A DNA stretch of 64,000 nucleotides. It comes from Pontimicrobium sp. SW4. Lineage in GTDB: Bacteria; Bacteroidota; Bacteroidia; Flavobacteriales; Flavobacteriaceae. Under the pieces are notes generated by a model. The model had not been told where the DNA came from. It did not search any database and was given only the letters and a program-made list of their open reading frames with translations. Below are positions 7,621 through 15,974 of this stretch, piece by piece; positions within the stretch are counted from its first letter, which is position 1, and each line of letters begins with the position of its first letter. Both the position numbers and the translations under genes were made by a program. The DNA lies in assembly GCF_039954625.1 (NCBI RefSeq), contig NZ_CP157199.1:620001-684000 (forward strand). Reading direction: 5' to 3'.

Positions 7621-8292
7621 ATGAAACGATTTTTATTTTTTCTTCTTGTTTGTAGTATTTGGTCTTGTACTTCTCAAAATAAACTTCCAGAAGGTTTTGA
7701 TTATGTTCGTAATACCATTCCAGATATTCAACTAGAGTTACGATATTTTGGAGTAGATAATTTTATTGGAAAACCTATTGATGGATATAAAAAAAATGTT
7801 GCTATTATGTCTGTTGAAGCTATAAAAGCTTTAAAAAATGTGCAAGATGAATTAAAACAATACAATTTATCTATTAAGTTTTTTGATGGTTATAGACCGC
7901 AAACTGCTGTAAATCATTTTGTGAGATGGGCAAAACAATTAAATGATACTATTAACAAGCAGAAGTTTTACCCAAAAGTAAAAAAAGAACATCTTTTTGA
8001 AGAAGGGTATATATCTTCCAAATCTGGTCATACACGTGGAAGCACAATAGATATGACGTTGGTTGATATTAATACGGGTGAAGAATTGGATATGGGAAGC
8101 CCTTGGGACTTTTTTGGATCTGAATCTTGGGTGGCAAACTTGGAATTAACATCACAGCAAAGAGCTAATAGAATGTTATTGCAAACTATTATGCGTAAAC
8201 ATGGCTTTAAGTATTATACTAAGGAGTGGTGGCATTTCACGTTAAAGAACGAACCTTTTCCAGATACATATTTTGATTTTCCTGTGAATTAA
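7621..8292 (+). CDS. D-alanyl-D-alanine dipeptidase, M15 family (VanX/DdpX type) lipoprotein
   Basis: 223-residue zinc peptidase predicted to cleave D-Ala-D-Ala, a peptidoglycan precursor or turnover product. Lipobox WSC (Cys16) predicts a lipoprotein. DGYRP (89-93), SKSGHTRGSTIDMTL with zinc ligands His137 and Asp144, and KEWWHF with catalytic Glu202 and zinc ligand His205 are the M15D signatures. It ends against the oppositely oriented PhzF gene, the two stop codons overlapping in TTAA. No vanA/vanH-like genes are nearby, so peptidoglycan recycling or D-amino acid nutrition is likelier than resistance; the D-aminoacylase-like gene nearby fits this. Confidence 0.92.
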   Translation: MKRFLFFLLVCSIWSCTSQNKLPEGFDYVRNTIPDIQLELRYFGVDNFIGKPIDGYKKNVAIMSVEAIKALKNVQDELKQYNLSIKFFDGYRPQTAVNHFVRWAKQLNDTINKQKFYPKVKKEHLFEEGYISSKSGHTRGSTIDMTLVDINTGEELDMGSPWDFFGSESWVANLELTSQQRANRMLLQTIMRKHGFKYYTKEWWHFTLKNEPFPDTYFDFPVN

Positions 8293-9077
8293 ATGTCTAT
8301 GGTACCTTGAAGATATTTTACTGCTGTACCTCTTATAAATATACGATTACCTGCAAGTTTGCAAAATAGCTCCCCTTTGCGTTCTGAAATTTGAAGTGCA
8401 TGTAATTCATTTTTCCCTAATATATCTGCCCAAAAAGGAACTAATGTACAATGTGCCGAACCAGTAACAGGGTCTTCAAAAACAGCAGCTCCAGGCGTAA
8501 AAAACCTAGACACAAAATCTGAAGTATTACCTTTTGCGGTTACAATTATACCACCAGGACTTAAATCAATCTGTTCTAAAATGGAAGCACTTACTTTTAA
8601 ATTTTGAATGTCATTTTCAGTATCATAAACCAACACATAATCCCTTGCTTTATAAACTTCAATAGGTTGTACACTTAGTGATTTTGAGATAATTTCTGGT
8701 AGTTCGCCTTTACTTGGTGGGCGAGAAGGTAAATCCATCTCTAAAAAATCTTCATTTTTAGACACTATCAATTCGCCACTCAATGTTTGAAAAACTACTG
8801 TGTCAAAATTATAATCCAAACAATTTAAAATCACAAAGGCAGAAGCTAAAGTTGCATGACCACAAAGGTCGATTTCAATTTCAGGTGTAAACCAACGCAA
8901 ATGAAATACATTATCGTGTTTATGAATAAAATAGGCAGTTTCTGCAAGATTATTTTCTTTAGCAATATTTAATAATGTTGCATCTGGAAGCCATTCGTTT
9001 AATGGACATACAGCTGCTGGATTTCCTCCAAACAACTGGTCAGTAAAAGCATCTATTTGAAATATGTTTATGGTCAT
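8289..9077 (-). CDS. PhzF family isomerase/epimerase-like protein
   Basis: 262-residue two-lobed PhzF-fold protein. The N-terminal FQIDAFTDQLFGGNPAAVCPL and NNLAETAYF with the conserved catalytic acid Glu46 are diagnostic, as are DLCGHATLASAF and DPVTGSAHCTLVPFWA. Members isomerise dihydro-hydroxyanthranilate or act on small amino or keto acids; the substrate here is unknown. No other phenazine genes occur, so this is not a phenazine locus. Its ATG overlaps the last base of the D-aminoacylase-like gene stop (TAATG), so the two are translationally coupled. Confidence 0.9.
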   Translation of the reverse strand: MTINIFQIDAFTDQLFGGNPAAVCPLNEWLPDATLLNIAKENNLAETAYFIHKHDNVFHLRWFTPEIEIDLCGHATLASAFVILNCLDYNFDTVVFQTLSGELIVSKNEDFLEMDLPSRPPSKGELPEIISKSLSVQPIEVYKARDYVLVYDTENDIQNLKVSASILEQIDLSPGGIIVTAKGNTSDFVSRFFTPGAAVFEDPVTGSAHCTLVPFWADILGKNELHALQISERKGELFCKLAGNRIFIRGTAVKYLQGTIDI

Positions 9078-10750
9078 TAGTTTTCTTTGTATCCTGGACC
9101 TCTAACTACTTGTCCTGGTAATGCTCCTGTGTGTTCACCATCTTTTAAAACTTGCTCTCCATTTACAAATACATGTACCATTCCAGTTGATAATTGATGA
9201 GGTTCGGCAAAGGTGGCATGGTCTTGAATTGTTGAAGGGTCAAATATAGCTAAGTCTGCAAAATAGCCTTCAGTTAGATTTCCTCTATTTTTAATTTTTA
9301 AATTAGTGGCTGGCAGCTTAGTTAGTTTATAGATGGCTTCTTCTAGCGGAATGACTTTCTCGTCTCTTACATATTTACCTAACACTCTTGAGAAATTACC
9401 ATAGGCTCTGGGATGCGGATTTGAGTTTAAAAACAATCCTTCAGGAGCGATGGAACCTGCATCACTACCAAAGCTCATATAGGGTAACGCTATTTGTTTT
9501 TTTACGTTGTCTTCACTCATCAAGAAATAAACAGTTCCAACACGACTACCATCTGCGATCACTAAGTCCATGGCTGTTTCTTCAGGATTTTTTCCATGGA
9601 TTTTGGCAACTTCAGTTAATGTTTTTCCTGTATAATGCCTTAAGCTGTCGTTACTAAAACCCACTAATAATAGATTGTCTGGTGTTCCAGCGGCATACAT
9701 TAAGTTTTCCCATTCATCCGTTGGTGTGATCATTTCTTTATAAACACGTTTTCTAATCTCTGGGTCTTTTAAGCGTTCAGCCCATTTAGTATAGCCTCCT
9801 TCTTGAACCCATGGTGGCATTGAGGCATCTAAACCTGTTGCTCCAGCTGTATAGGTGTACATATCTGTTGTAATATACAAACCTGTTGCTCTGGCTGAAT
9901 CAATTTTTTTAACGACAGCGTCAAATTTACTCCAGTTATCTTTTCCTGCCATTTTAAGATGGTAAATTTCTGCTCTTATATCTCCTTCATCAGCAATTCG
10001 TATAAGCTCATCCATGCTTTCTAATAAACGATTGCCTTCACTACGCATGTGCGAAATATACATGCCATCATATTCCGAAGCAACTTTACAAAGTTCAATC
10101 AATTCTTCAGTTGAAGAATAAAATGCAGGCGCATAAATTAATGACGACCCAACACCAAGTGCGCCATCTTCCATGGCTTCTCTCACCATGTTTTTCATAG
10201 ATGACATTTCTTCATCTGTAGGTGGTCTATCTTCATAACCTATATGATTTACACGAACTGTAGTCGCGCCAATAAAGGATGCCACGTTTGGTGAAACACC
10301 ACGCTTTACAAGCGATTGTAAATATTCGTCTAAAGTTGTCCAATCAATATCGAATTTTAATTCGCTTTGATTTTCTTGCCATTGTTTTTTTCTGTCTTCT
10401 GTAAGTGGTCCCATAGACGATCCTTCTCCAAAGACTTCTAAAGTGACACCTTGACGAATATCGCTTTGTGATTTACCATCTGCAATCAACGATTCGGTTG
10501 CCCAAGAAAGCATATTAATAAACCCAGGAGCAACCACTAAACCTGTAGCGTCAATCTCTATGTTTCCTGTGGCATTTTTAAGTTCTCCAACAGCAGCAAT
10601 GGTATCTGCATTAATACCAACACTACCTATATAAGTTGCATTACCTGAGCCATCTGCAATCGTACCATTTTTTATTAAAACATCGTAATTAGTAGGAGAG
10701 GAGCAACTGCTAATTATTATTAGCAATAGAAGGAATTTAATAGATTTCAT
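9077..10750 (-). CDS. D-aminoacylase / amidohydrolase family 3 lipoprotein lacking the usual HxH motif
   Basis: 557-residue amidohydrolase-fold protein with a lipobox (IISSCSS, Cys16). The frame matches N-acyl-D-amino-acid deacylases: DVLIKNGTIADGSG near the start, GVTLEVFGEGSSMGPL, ISHMRSEGNRLLES, IYHLKMAG and FGSDAGSIAPEG. After VVAPGF, where relatives have the metal-binding IDxHxH, this protein reads INMLSWATESL, so both histidines are absent. Either it belongs to a subfamily with altered metal binding or it does not use the canonical binuclear site. It is coupled to the PhzF gene and near the D-Ala-D-Ala dipeptidase, suggesting D-amino acid metabolism. Confidence 0.85.
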   Translation of the reverse strand: MKSIKFLLLLIIISSCSSPTNYDVLIKNGTIADGSGNATYIGSVGINADTIAAVGELKNATGNIEIDATGLVVAPGFINMLSWATESLIADGKSQSDIRQGVTLEVFGEGSSMGPLTEDRKKQWQENQSELKFDIDWTTLDEYLQSLVKRGVSPNVASFIGATTVRVNHIGYEDRPPTDEEMSSMKNMVREAMEDGALGVGSSLIYAPAFYSSTEELIELCKVASEYDGMYISHMRSEGNRLLESMDELIRIADEGDIRAEIYHLKMAGKDNWSKFDAVVKKIDSARATGLYITTDMYTYTAGATGLDASMPPWVQEGGYTKWAERLKDPEIRKRVYKEMITPTDEWENLMYAAGTPDNLLLVGFSNDSLRHYTGKTLTEVAKIHGKNPEETAMDLVIADGSRVGTVYFLMSEDNVKKQIALPYMSFGSDAGSIAPEGLFLNSNPHPRAYGNFSRVLGKYVRDEKVIPLEEAIYKLTKLPATNLKIKNRGNLTEGYFADLAIFDPSTIQDHATFAEPHQLSTGMVHVFVNGEQVLKDGEHTGALPGQVVRGPGYKEN

Positions 10751-11053
10751 AATTGGTTGGTTGTTGAAAAATTAAAGTTATGAAAAAAAAGGGATCAGTT
10801 AGCAGAATTGAATTATGCTTTTATCTAATAAGCTCATTAATTAAGTAGGAAAGACATAAATGTCAAGATGGCATTTTTAAAATAAAAATCTGTCAAATTG
10901 TTCATTATTAGTCGATAAGAGCTTCTGTTTATGTGAAAATATTCTTAAAAAAATAAGCTTCTACTCATTTTGGTATTTTGTTTGTATATGACATATTGAA
11001 ATCAATTATAGGTTTCAAATTTGAAATAATGTTTAATTTAAAATTTTGTAATT
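10751..11053. other. Divergent intergenic region upstream of hsp20
   Basis: No coding frame seen. It contains the short 5' leader of the D-aminoacylase-like gene (with TAACTTTA as a weak minus-strand -7 candidate), AT-rich DNA, and the palindrome at 11013-11026 in front of hsp20. Confidence 0.6.
11013..11026. promoter_or_regulatory. 14-bp perfect palindrome upstream of hsp20
   Basis: TTTCAAATTTGAAA lies 27 bp before the hsp20 ATG. It could be a repressor site or a 5' UTR hairpin near the start codon. It does not resemble the CIRCE or ROSE elements I know. Confidence 0.4.
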
Positions 11054-11530
11054 ATGAGCAATTTAGTTAATGTTCCTAAAAATGGAAGTTTAGCAAACAC
11101 TAATTCAAATACAAACTTCCAAAATTGGTCAAATTGGTTAGATGATATCTTTAACAGAGACTTACCATCTGTATTTACTTCAAATTTTAATACAGGTATT
11201 TCTTTACCAAAAGTAAATATAGAAGAAACAGCTGATGCTTTTATAGTAGATATGGCTGTACCTGGTCTTAAGAAATCTGATTTCCACCTTAATCTTGACA
11301 ATCAATTATTATCAATCTCAACAGAACTAAAGGAAGAAAAAGAACACGAGGAAAAAAATTATACTCGTAGAGAGTTTGGATATTCTTCGTTTAAAAGGAC
11401 TTTTACATTACCTGAAAGTGTTAATGAAGATAAAATAGATGCAAGGTATAAAGATGGTATTTTAAGTATTCATTTACCTAAAAAAGAAGAGGCTAAACAA
11501 AAGCCTGCAAGAACCATTAAAATTTTATAA
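11054..11530 (+). CDS. Hsp20/alpha-crystallin small heat-shock protein
   Basis: 158-residue ATP-independent chaperone that holds unfolding proteins in the cytoplasm. A variable N-terminus (1-50) precedes the alpha-crystallin domain (about 52-145): PKVNIEETADAFIVDMAVPGLKKSDFHLNLDNQLLSI, then RREFGYSSFKRTFTLPESVNEDKIDARYKDGILSIHLPK. The C-terminal IKIL is the I-x-I/L anchoring motif for oligomers. Start ATG at 11054. A terminator follows at 11564-11587, ahead of two small genes that may belong to the same stress-related locus. Confidence 0.95.
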   Translation: MSNLVNVPKNGSLANTNSNTNFQNWSNWLDDIFNRDLPSVFTSNFNTGISLPKVNIEETADAFIVDMAVPGLKKSDFHLNLDNQLLSISTELKEEKEHEEKNYTRREFGYSSFKRTFTLPESVNEDKIDARYKDGILSIHLPKKEEAKQKPARTIKIL

Positions 11531-11563
11531 TTGTTTACTAAGTTTTAGACTTAAGTGTTGAGA

Positions 11564-11587
11564 AGGAGGCTGGTTTTTCAGCCTCCT
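11564..11587 (+). terminator. Hairpin after hsp20
   Basis: AGGAGGCTG and CAGCCTCCT form a 9-bp stem around a T-rich 6-nt loop. The tail (CTTAATAAT) is T-poor, so termination may be partial. Confidence 0.65.
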
Positions 11588-11626
11588 CTTAATAATCAGT
11601 ACTTAAGTATTAAATAGAATATTACT

Positions 11627-11851
11627 ATGCCTAGAAAATTTAAACCTGGGGATTGGGTGAAAATAAAAGGACATTTGGATAGTCCCAAAATGGAAGTACT
11701 CAAATATGTTTCTAAGAAAAACTCATTAGGTTTAAAAAATGATGATAGTTATTTAGAATGTATTTGGTATAAAAATGGGGAAAGATATTCAGAAATATTT
11801 CACCAAAATAAGTTAATAAAATTCATAAAAACGGGTGGCTTATATGTATAA
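11627..11851 (+). CDS. Small DUF2158/YodC-like protein
   Basis: 74-residue soluble protein. The opening KFKPGDWVKIKGHLDSPKMEVLKYV and the later YLECIWYKNGERYSEIFHQNKLIKF resemble the small SH3-like DUF2158/YodC proteins (…F..GD.V.LKSGGPKM.V… CQWFDG…E.F….L). Function of the family is unknown. It lies 96 bp after hsp20 and 55 bp before a small lipoprotein gene. Assignment is by pattern only. Confidence 0.65.
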   Translation: MPRKFKPGDWVKIKGHLDSPKMEVLKYVSKKNSLGLKNDDSYLECIWYKNGERYSEIFHQNKLIKFIKTGGLYV

Positions 11852-11906
11852 TTAAAGGTATTGATGCATGATAAGTCATTAAAAAGTATAACTAAAATGT
11901 AGGATA

Positions 11907-12395
11907 ATGAAAAAGTATATTTTAATTATAACAGTAGCTTTATTGAGCTTGAGTTGCAATGGTCAAAGCAATAAAGGCAAAAAAGACAATACAAAAGAAA
12001 AACAAGAATCTATCGCTGAGCAACCAAAAGGGTCTTGGAAAGTAGATAAAGAGTTTGATGAAAATGGAAATTTAATTAGATATGATAGTATCTATTCTTG
12101 GTCTTCCAATAACAAGTTTAATGACTTATCATCCTTTGATAAAGATAGCTTGCTTAAGTCATTTGAATCTAAATTCTTTAGAGGATTTTCTCATTTTGAA
12201 AACCAAGGTTTTGAAGATATTTTCTCTAAAGATTCACTTTTTAGTAAGCACTTTTTTAATGATGATTTTTTTGGAAGTGATTTTGGAAAAGATTTTATGG
12301 ATATTGATAAAATAAGACAACAAATGATTGCAAGACAGAAAAAGTTTTTAGAAAAATACAGATCTGAATTTATTAAACCTCAAGAAGAAAATTAA
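11907..12395 (+). CDS. Small lipoprotein of unknown function
   Basis: 162-residue lipoprotein: signal sequence ending LLSLSCNGQ, then a Lys/Asp/Glu-rich linker. The mature middle region is strikingly rich in Phe, Asp and Ser (FESKFFRGFSHFENQGFEDIFSKDSLFSKHFFNDDFFGSDFGKDFMDIDK), followed by a basic helix (RQQMIARQKKFLEKYRSEF). I recognise no domain. The F/D-rich pattern suggests a low-complexity or amphipathic surface. Its place after hsp20 and the YodC-like gene suggests an envelope-stress context, but this is inference. Confidence 0.75.
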   Translation: MKKYILIITVALLSLSCNGQSNKGKKDNTKEKQESIAEQPKGSWKVDKEFDENGNLIRYDSIYSWSSNNKFNDLSSFDKDSLLKSFESKFFRGFSHFENQGFEDIFSKDSLFSKHFFNDDFFGSDFGKDFMDIDKIRQQMIARQKKFLEKYRSEFIKPQEEN

Positions 12396-12450
12396 TTAGA
12401 TTAGAGCATATCTATTGATTGCCGTGATATTTTTTTAAGTATTAAAGCAT

Positions 12451-12485
12451 AAAAAAACCGCTTCGATAATTTCGAAACGGTTTTT
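12451..12485. terminator. Bidirectional terminator between convergent genes
   Basis: AAAAACCG-C-TTCGA and TTCGAA-A-CGGTTTTT form an interrupted stem between the lipoprotein gene ending at 12395 and the minus-strand gene ending at 12512. Confidence 0.85.
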
Positions 12486-12511
12486 AACTTTTTGATTGAT
12501 TAGGTAGTGTT

Positions 12512-12850
12512 TTATTCGTCTATTGCTTTTTTTGTTTGCGTATATCCTATAAATAAACCAACTCCAGCCATAAAGAAAATAAGTGAAGGATATATAGCAT
12601 CTGAATCTAAACTAGAATAGGTGTCTAATAAGGTTGCTACAAATACACCTAAGCCAATTCCCATTAAAAGAAAAGCAAGATTAATAATAATCACTTTCCA
12701 TGATGAGCCTGCTCGTTTACCAATATTAAAGATACTTGCATCTGCTCCTTTTTCTATTAGCGCTAAACGCTCTTTGTTTCTTGACGAAATAAATAAATAA
12801 AACACTCCGAAAATCGATCCGAATATAATTGCCATTATTGCTACTTCCAT
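12512..12850 (-). CDS. DUF6249-type small membrane protein
   Basis: 112 residues with three hydrophobic segments (about 3-21, 52-73, 86-103). The pattern FYLFISSRNKERLALIEKGADASIF followed by two membrane helices is typical of a Bacteroidetes family annotated DUF6249. It is divergent from the sigma factor gene at 12994, with a 143-bp shared upstream region. In this phylum the family is often found beside ECF sigma genes, so a role in the same regulatory circuit is plausible but unproven. Confidence 0.78.
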   Translation of the reverse strand: MEVAIMAIIFGSIFGVFYLFISSRNKERLALIEKGADASIFNIGKRAGSSWKVIIINLAFLLMGIGLGVFVATLLDTYSSLDSDAIYPSLIFFMAGVGLFIGYTQTKKAIDE

Positions 12851-12993
12851 AATTGTTTGTTTTTAATTGATTATTTTTAATGTGTTCATAGCTTATGACG
12901 ACTGCTTTTGAATATTGGTTACAAAAAAATTAAAATTTATTTTTTTTCGTAAAAAAGTGTAACCAAACTTAGACTTATATAGTCATAGTAATA

Positions 12994-13593
12994 ATGACCA
13001 CCAACGATCAAGTTTATATAGAGGCTATTTTAAACGGCGATACCAATGCTTTTTCAGTATTAGTGAATCGTTATAAGGACTTGGTATTCACTTTAGCGTT
13101 GCGAATGATGAAGCATACCGAAGAAGCTGAAGAAGCTGCACAAGATACTTTTATTAAAGCTTATAAATCGCTTAACAAGTTTAAAGGCGATTCTAAATTT
13201 TCAACTTGGATATATAGAGTAGCTTATAATACGTGTCTAGACAGACTTAAAAAAAATAAAAGACAGCAGTATACTGTTGAAATAAATGAATATACAGAGC
13301 ATCAAGTAAAAACCTTAGATAATGCTCTAGACAAAATAGAGGCAAAAGAAAAAGAACAAGCTATACAAGATTGTTTAGTATTATTGCCTAGTGAAGATAG
13401 TTTTTTATTAACTTTATATTACTTTGAAGAACTATCGTTAGAAGAAATTGGAAAAATTGTTGATTTAAAACCCAACAATGTTAAAGTAAAACTTTTTAGA
13501 AGTCGCAAAAAATTAGCGACCATATTAAAAAGGAAATTAGATAACGACATTATTGAAAGTTATGAAGGAACATACAGAGCAGCATTTAGATAA
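12994..13593 (+). CDS. ECF-type RNA polymerase sigma-70 factor
   Basis: 199 residues. Sigma2 spans about 20-95 (NRYKDLVFTLALRMMKHTEEAEEAAQDTFIKAYKSLNKFKGDSKFSTWIYRVAYNTCLDRLKK) and sigma4 about 120-180 (LPSEDSFLLTLYYFEELSLEEIGKIVDLKPNNVKVKLFRSRKKL). There is no sigma3 domain, as expected for ECF factors. It redirects RNA polymerase to a stress regulon. It overlaps the next gene, a membrane protein likely to be its anti-sigma partner, by 32 bp. Confidence 0.93.
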   Translation: MTTNDQVYIEAILNGDTNAFSVLVNRYKDLVFTLALRMMKHTEEAEEAAQDTFIKAYKSLNKFKGDSKFSTWIYRVAYNTCLDRLKKNKRQQYTVEINEYTEHQVKTLDNALDKIEAKEKEQAIQDCLVLLPSEDSFLLTLYYFEELSLEEIGKIVDLKPNNVKVKLFRSRKKLATILKRKLDNDIIESYEGTYRAAFR

Positions 13594-13972
13594 TTTAGCA
13601 AAAAAGACGATAAAGGCGTCAACATTAAAATCACCATCTATTGATTTTACAGCTAATGTTATGAGAAGTATTGAGCATATTTCTGTTGGCGAATCAATAC
13701 AATACAAACCACTAATTACAAAGTATGGTTGGCTTGGTATTATTGCTGTTTTAATAGGTGTTTCATTGTATATGATATTTGGAAATGTTGAAGGTTCTAC
13801 ATTGCTGAATACGGTAGATTATAGTGTTATTTCTAATAATAAAGTGACTAATGTGCTTTCAGGAATTACCTTTTCAAAAACGGTAATGTATGCTATAGGT
13901 TTCTTTGGATTGGTATTTTTTATTCAAATACCATTAATGAAGCATTATATGAATAAACGGTTAGAATACTAA
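13562..13972 (+). CDS. Putative membrane anti-sigma partner
   Basis: 136 residues from the ATG at 13562 (a longer frame would need a TTG at 13553). The N-terminal ~58 residues are cytoplasmic, then come two membrane segments (about 57-76, YGWLGIIAVLIGVSLYMIFG, and 111-128) with an extracytoplasmic loop between them. No zinc-finger anti-sigma motif (HxxxCxxC) is visible, so it is not a ZAS-type factor. The anti-sigma role rests on the 32-bp overlap with the ECF gene and its topology. It converges with the minus-strand gene at 13969, overlapping by 4 bp. Confidence 0.75.
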   Translation: MKEHTEQHLDNLAKKTIKASTLKSPSIDFTANVMRSIEHISVGESIQYKPLITKYGWLGIIAVLIGVSLYMIFGNVEGSTLLNTVDYSVISNNKVTNVLSGITFSKTVMYAIGFFGLVFFIQIPLMKHYMNKRLEY

Positions 13973-15294
13973 TCTTTAAAGTACCAAAACGGAATTGTTG
14001 CAACAGTTCTATAAGTTGTGTCTTGGTTTTGTATAGCTCTTCGTCTTACTCTTAAAACGTGCTTCCCTTCAGTTAAGCTTTTGGTTGGCACATAACTTTC
14101 AAACCCAAGTTTTTTATTACTCTCAGAAATAATGAACTCAGGATTATGGACAGTTGTATCAATTTTTACATAGTAGATACTATTGAATGTCTTTATATAT
14201 TCACGTCGTAGGCTATCATTTTTAGCATTGTCAATAAAAGAATTACCATTATTACTAAAAGTCATATTAGTTCCTATTCCACGATCATCTTCTTTAGGTT
14301 TTAAACCTTTGTTGTATGTGTACATTCGGTTTTCAATATTATCCTTAAAAAGAATGAATACTTTTACATAAGGGTCAGTTATTACTTTTGACTGAATAGC
14401 AACGTCGTCTATAAATTGTCCTTCAGTCAATAAATTTTCATAATTATTACTGTTTGCAATAATTTCGGTAGAAGTTGAGTTAGCATCAAAATAATTAGAA
14501 GTTTTGTATCTAATGGTTTGGGTTAGCGTAATTAGCACATAAAAAGGCACAAGAGCAAAACTCAAGCGTTTACCAAATTTATTATCTAAAAAATTATAGA
14601 CTAATGGTCTATACAAAAAGGATAAGGTGATAAAGCTAAACACCCAATAAATTGGGAAGTATATTGTTGAAATCCATCTTTTCTTTTTTAGATAGCCAAG
14701 GGTTAGAAAATCTATAAGTGTAAAGAACATTCCAAAAACCACAAATAAGATAAGACTTATTCCAACTCCTTGAGATAACCATGTTGGTAAATTATCATTA
14801 TCAATTAATTGACTAGCAATTAAGGCAATTGCCAAAATAGTAAACGTAATGGCTAACACATAAAAAATAAGTAGAAAAGAAATGGCGAAAATTACGCTAC
14901 AATAATTTTCTAAAGTAGCAATATACTTATCAAAAGAGCCAACACGTTTCTTTAAATACCTTGTAAATTTTGGGCTATACCTTAAGCTGTCATAATCAAT
15001 ATCTCCAGACACGTAACGTAATCCTAAAGCACCTATCCATAAACCACGCAATAATACATGAAGTAGAAGATTGAAAATTAAAATCTTGCATGAAGCCCAG
15101 AGAATAGAATAGATGACAAACGTATAAATTTGTTGTGTAAATTGAGCATCAAAAACCTTTAATTCAATACTTGGAAGTGCAGAAAACAAACCAAAAATGG
15201 CAAAACCAGAGATAAGTAATTCCAACTGCCAACTTTCCTCCTGAAGTCTTTTTAATAACTCTTTAAATTCTGGTCTATTGTAATCTTGACTCAT
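13969..15294 (-). CDS. Uncharacterised multipass membrane protein with soluble C-terminal domain
   Basis: 441 residues. After a charged N-terminus (MSQDYNRPEFKELLKRLQEESWQLELLIS) come about seven hydrophobic segments up to residue ~270, then a ~165-residue soluble domain rich in beta pattern (DPYVKVFILFKDNIENRMYTYNKG…LTEGKHVLRVRRRAI…TIPFWYFKD). I recognise no family. It sits between two ECF modules but on the opposite strand. The soluble region could lie in the periplasm or cytoplasm. Function unknown. Confidence 0.75.
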   Translation of the reverse strand: MSQDYNRPEFKELLKRLQEESWQLELLISGFAIFGLFSALPSIELKVFDAQFTQQIYTFVIYSILWASCKILIFNLLLHVLLRGLWIGALGLRYVSGDIDYDSLRYSPKFTRYLKKRVGSFDKYIATLENYCSVIFAISFLLIFYVLAITFTILAIALIASQLIDNDNLPTWLSQGVGISLILFVVFGMFFTLIDFLTLGYLKKKRWISTIYFPIYWVFSFITLSFLYRPLVYNFLDNKFGKRLSFALVPFYVLITLTQTIRYKTSNYFDANSTSTEIIANSNNYENLLTEGQFIDDVAIQSKVITDPYVKVFILFKDNIENRMYTYNKGLKPKEDDRGIGTNMTFSNNGNSFIDNAKNDSLRREYIKTFNSIYYVKIDTTVHNPEFIISESNKKLGFESYVPTKSLTEGKHVLRVRRRAIQNQDTTYRTVATIPFWYFKD

Positions 15295-15398
15295 TTACCT
15301 TTAATTTCTCTAAAGATAATGACTTTGTAAAGAAAGTAAAAAGTTACTTTTAATTTATCTTATCAAAAAATGAAACCTTTTGGCTTTTCTTTCGTTTT

Positions 15399-15406
15399 TA
15401 ATTTTG
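15399..15406 (+). promoter_or_regulatory. Promoter -7 element of the second sigma operon
   Basis: TAATTTTG, an exact TAnnTTTG match, 19 bp before the ATG at 15426. TTTTGG at 15378-15383 is a possible upstream element, though its 15-bp spacing is short. Confidence 0.5.
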
Positions 15407-15425
15407 TAAGCACTAACTATAATAA

Positions 15426-15974
15426 ATGAAATCTAACATAGAAATTCTTATTGCTGGAAGCATAAAAAATGATGAGAGATGTAAAATGGAACTCTATGAT
15501 TCATATTGTGATGCGATGTATAACATAGCTTGTAGATATGTTAAAAATAATGAAGATGCAAAAGATGTAATGCAAGAAGGGTTCTTAAAAGCATTTTTGA
15601 ATATAAAGAGTTATAAAACAGAGTTTAGTTTTGGTGCGTGGTTAAAGCGTATTATTATAAATCAGAGTATTGATTATTTGAAGAAAAGAAAACTGGAATT
15701 AGTTAATACTGAAGTTGAAGAATTACAAATTATTGATACAGAAGATTGGAATTTTAGTGCAAGAATTACAAAAGACCAAATAATTAAAAGTGTTGAGCAA
15801 TTAAGCGAGAAGTATAAAATAGTAGTGAAGATGTATTTATTTGAAGGTTATGATCATGAAGAAATTTCTCAAATATTAGAGATACCAATAAAGACATCAC
15901 GAACGCATTTACGACGAGGACGCATAAAACTACAAGAACTTTTAAAAGATAAGAGATATGGAACAGGATATTAG
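15426..15974 (+). CDS. ECF-type RNA polymerase sigma-70 factor
   Basis: 182 residues. Sigma2: YDSYCDAMYNIACRYVKNNEDAKDVMQEGFLKAFLNIKSYKTEFSFGAWLKRIIINQSIDYLKKRK (about 23-90). Sigma4: VEQLSEKYKIVVKMYLFEGYDHEEISQILEIPIKTSRTHLRRGRIKLQELL (about 122-172). It heads a four-gene operon; its 3' end overlaps the next gene by 17 bp. The shared overlap pattern (sigma, then small membrane protein, then exported protein) points to a sensor module for the cell envelope. Confidence 0.93.
   Translation: MKSNIEILIAGSIKNDERCKMELYDSYCDAMYNIACRYVKNNEDAKDVMQEGFLKAFLNIKSYKTEFSFGAWLKRIIINQSIDYLKKRKLELVNTEVEELQIIDTEDWNFSARITKDQIIKSVEQLSEKYKIVVKMYLFEGYDHEEISQILEIPIKTSRTHLRRGRIKLQELLKDKRYGTGY

Noticed and set aside
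7621..8292. Vancomycin-resistance gene vanX
   Set aside because: The motif is M15D, but no vanH, vanA or vanS/R genes are nearby and the protein is a lipoprotein; a dipeptidase for turnover or nutrition is more likely.
8289..9077. Phenazine biosynthesis cluster
   Set aside because: Only the PhzF-fold isomerase is present; no phzA/B/D/E/G genes.
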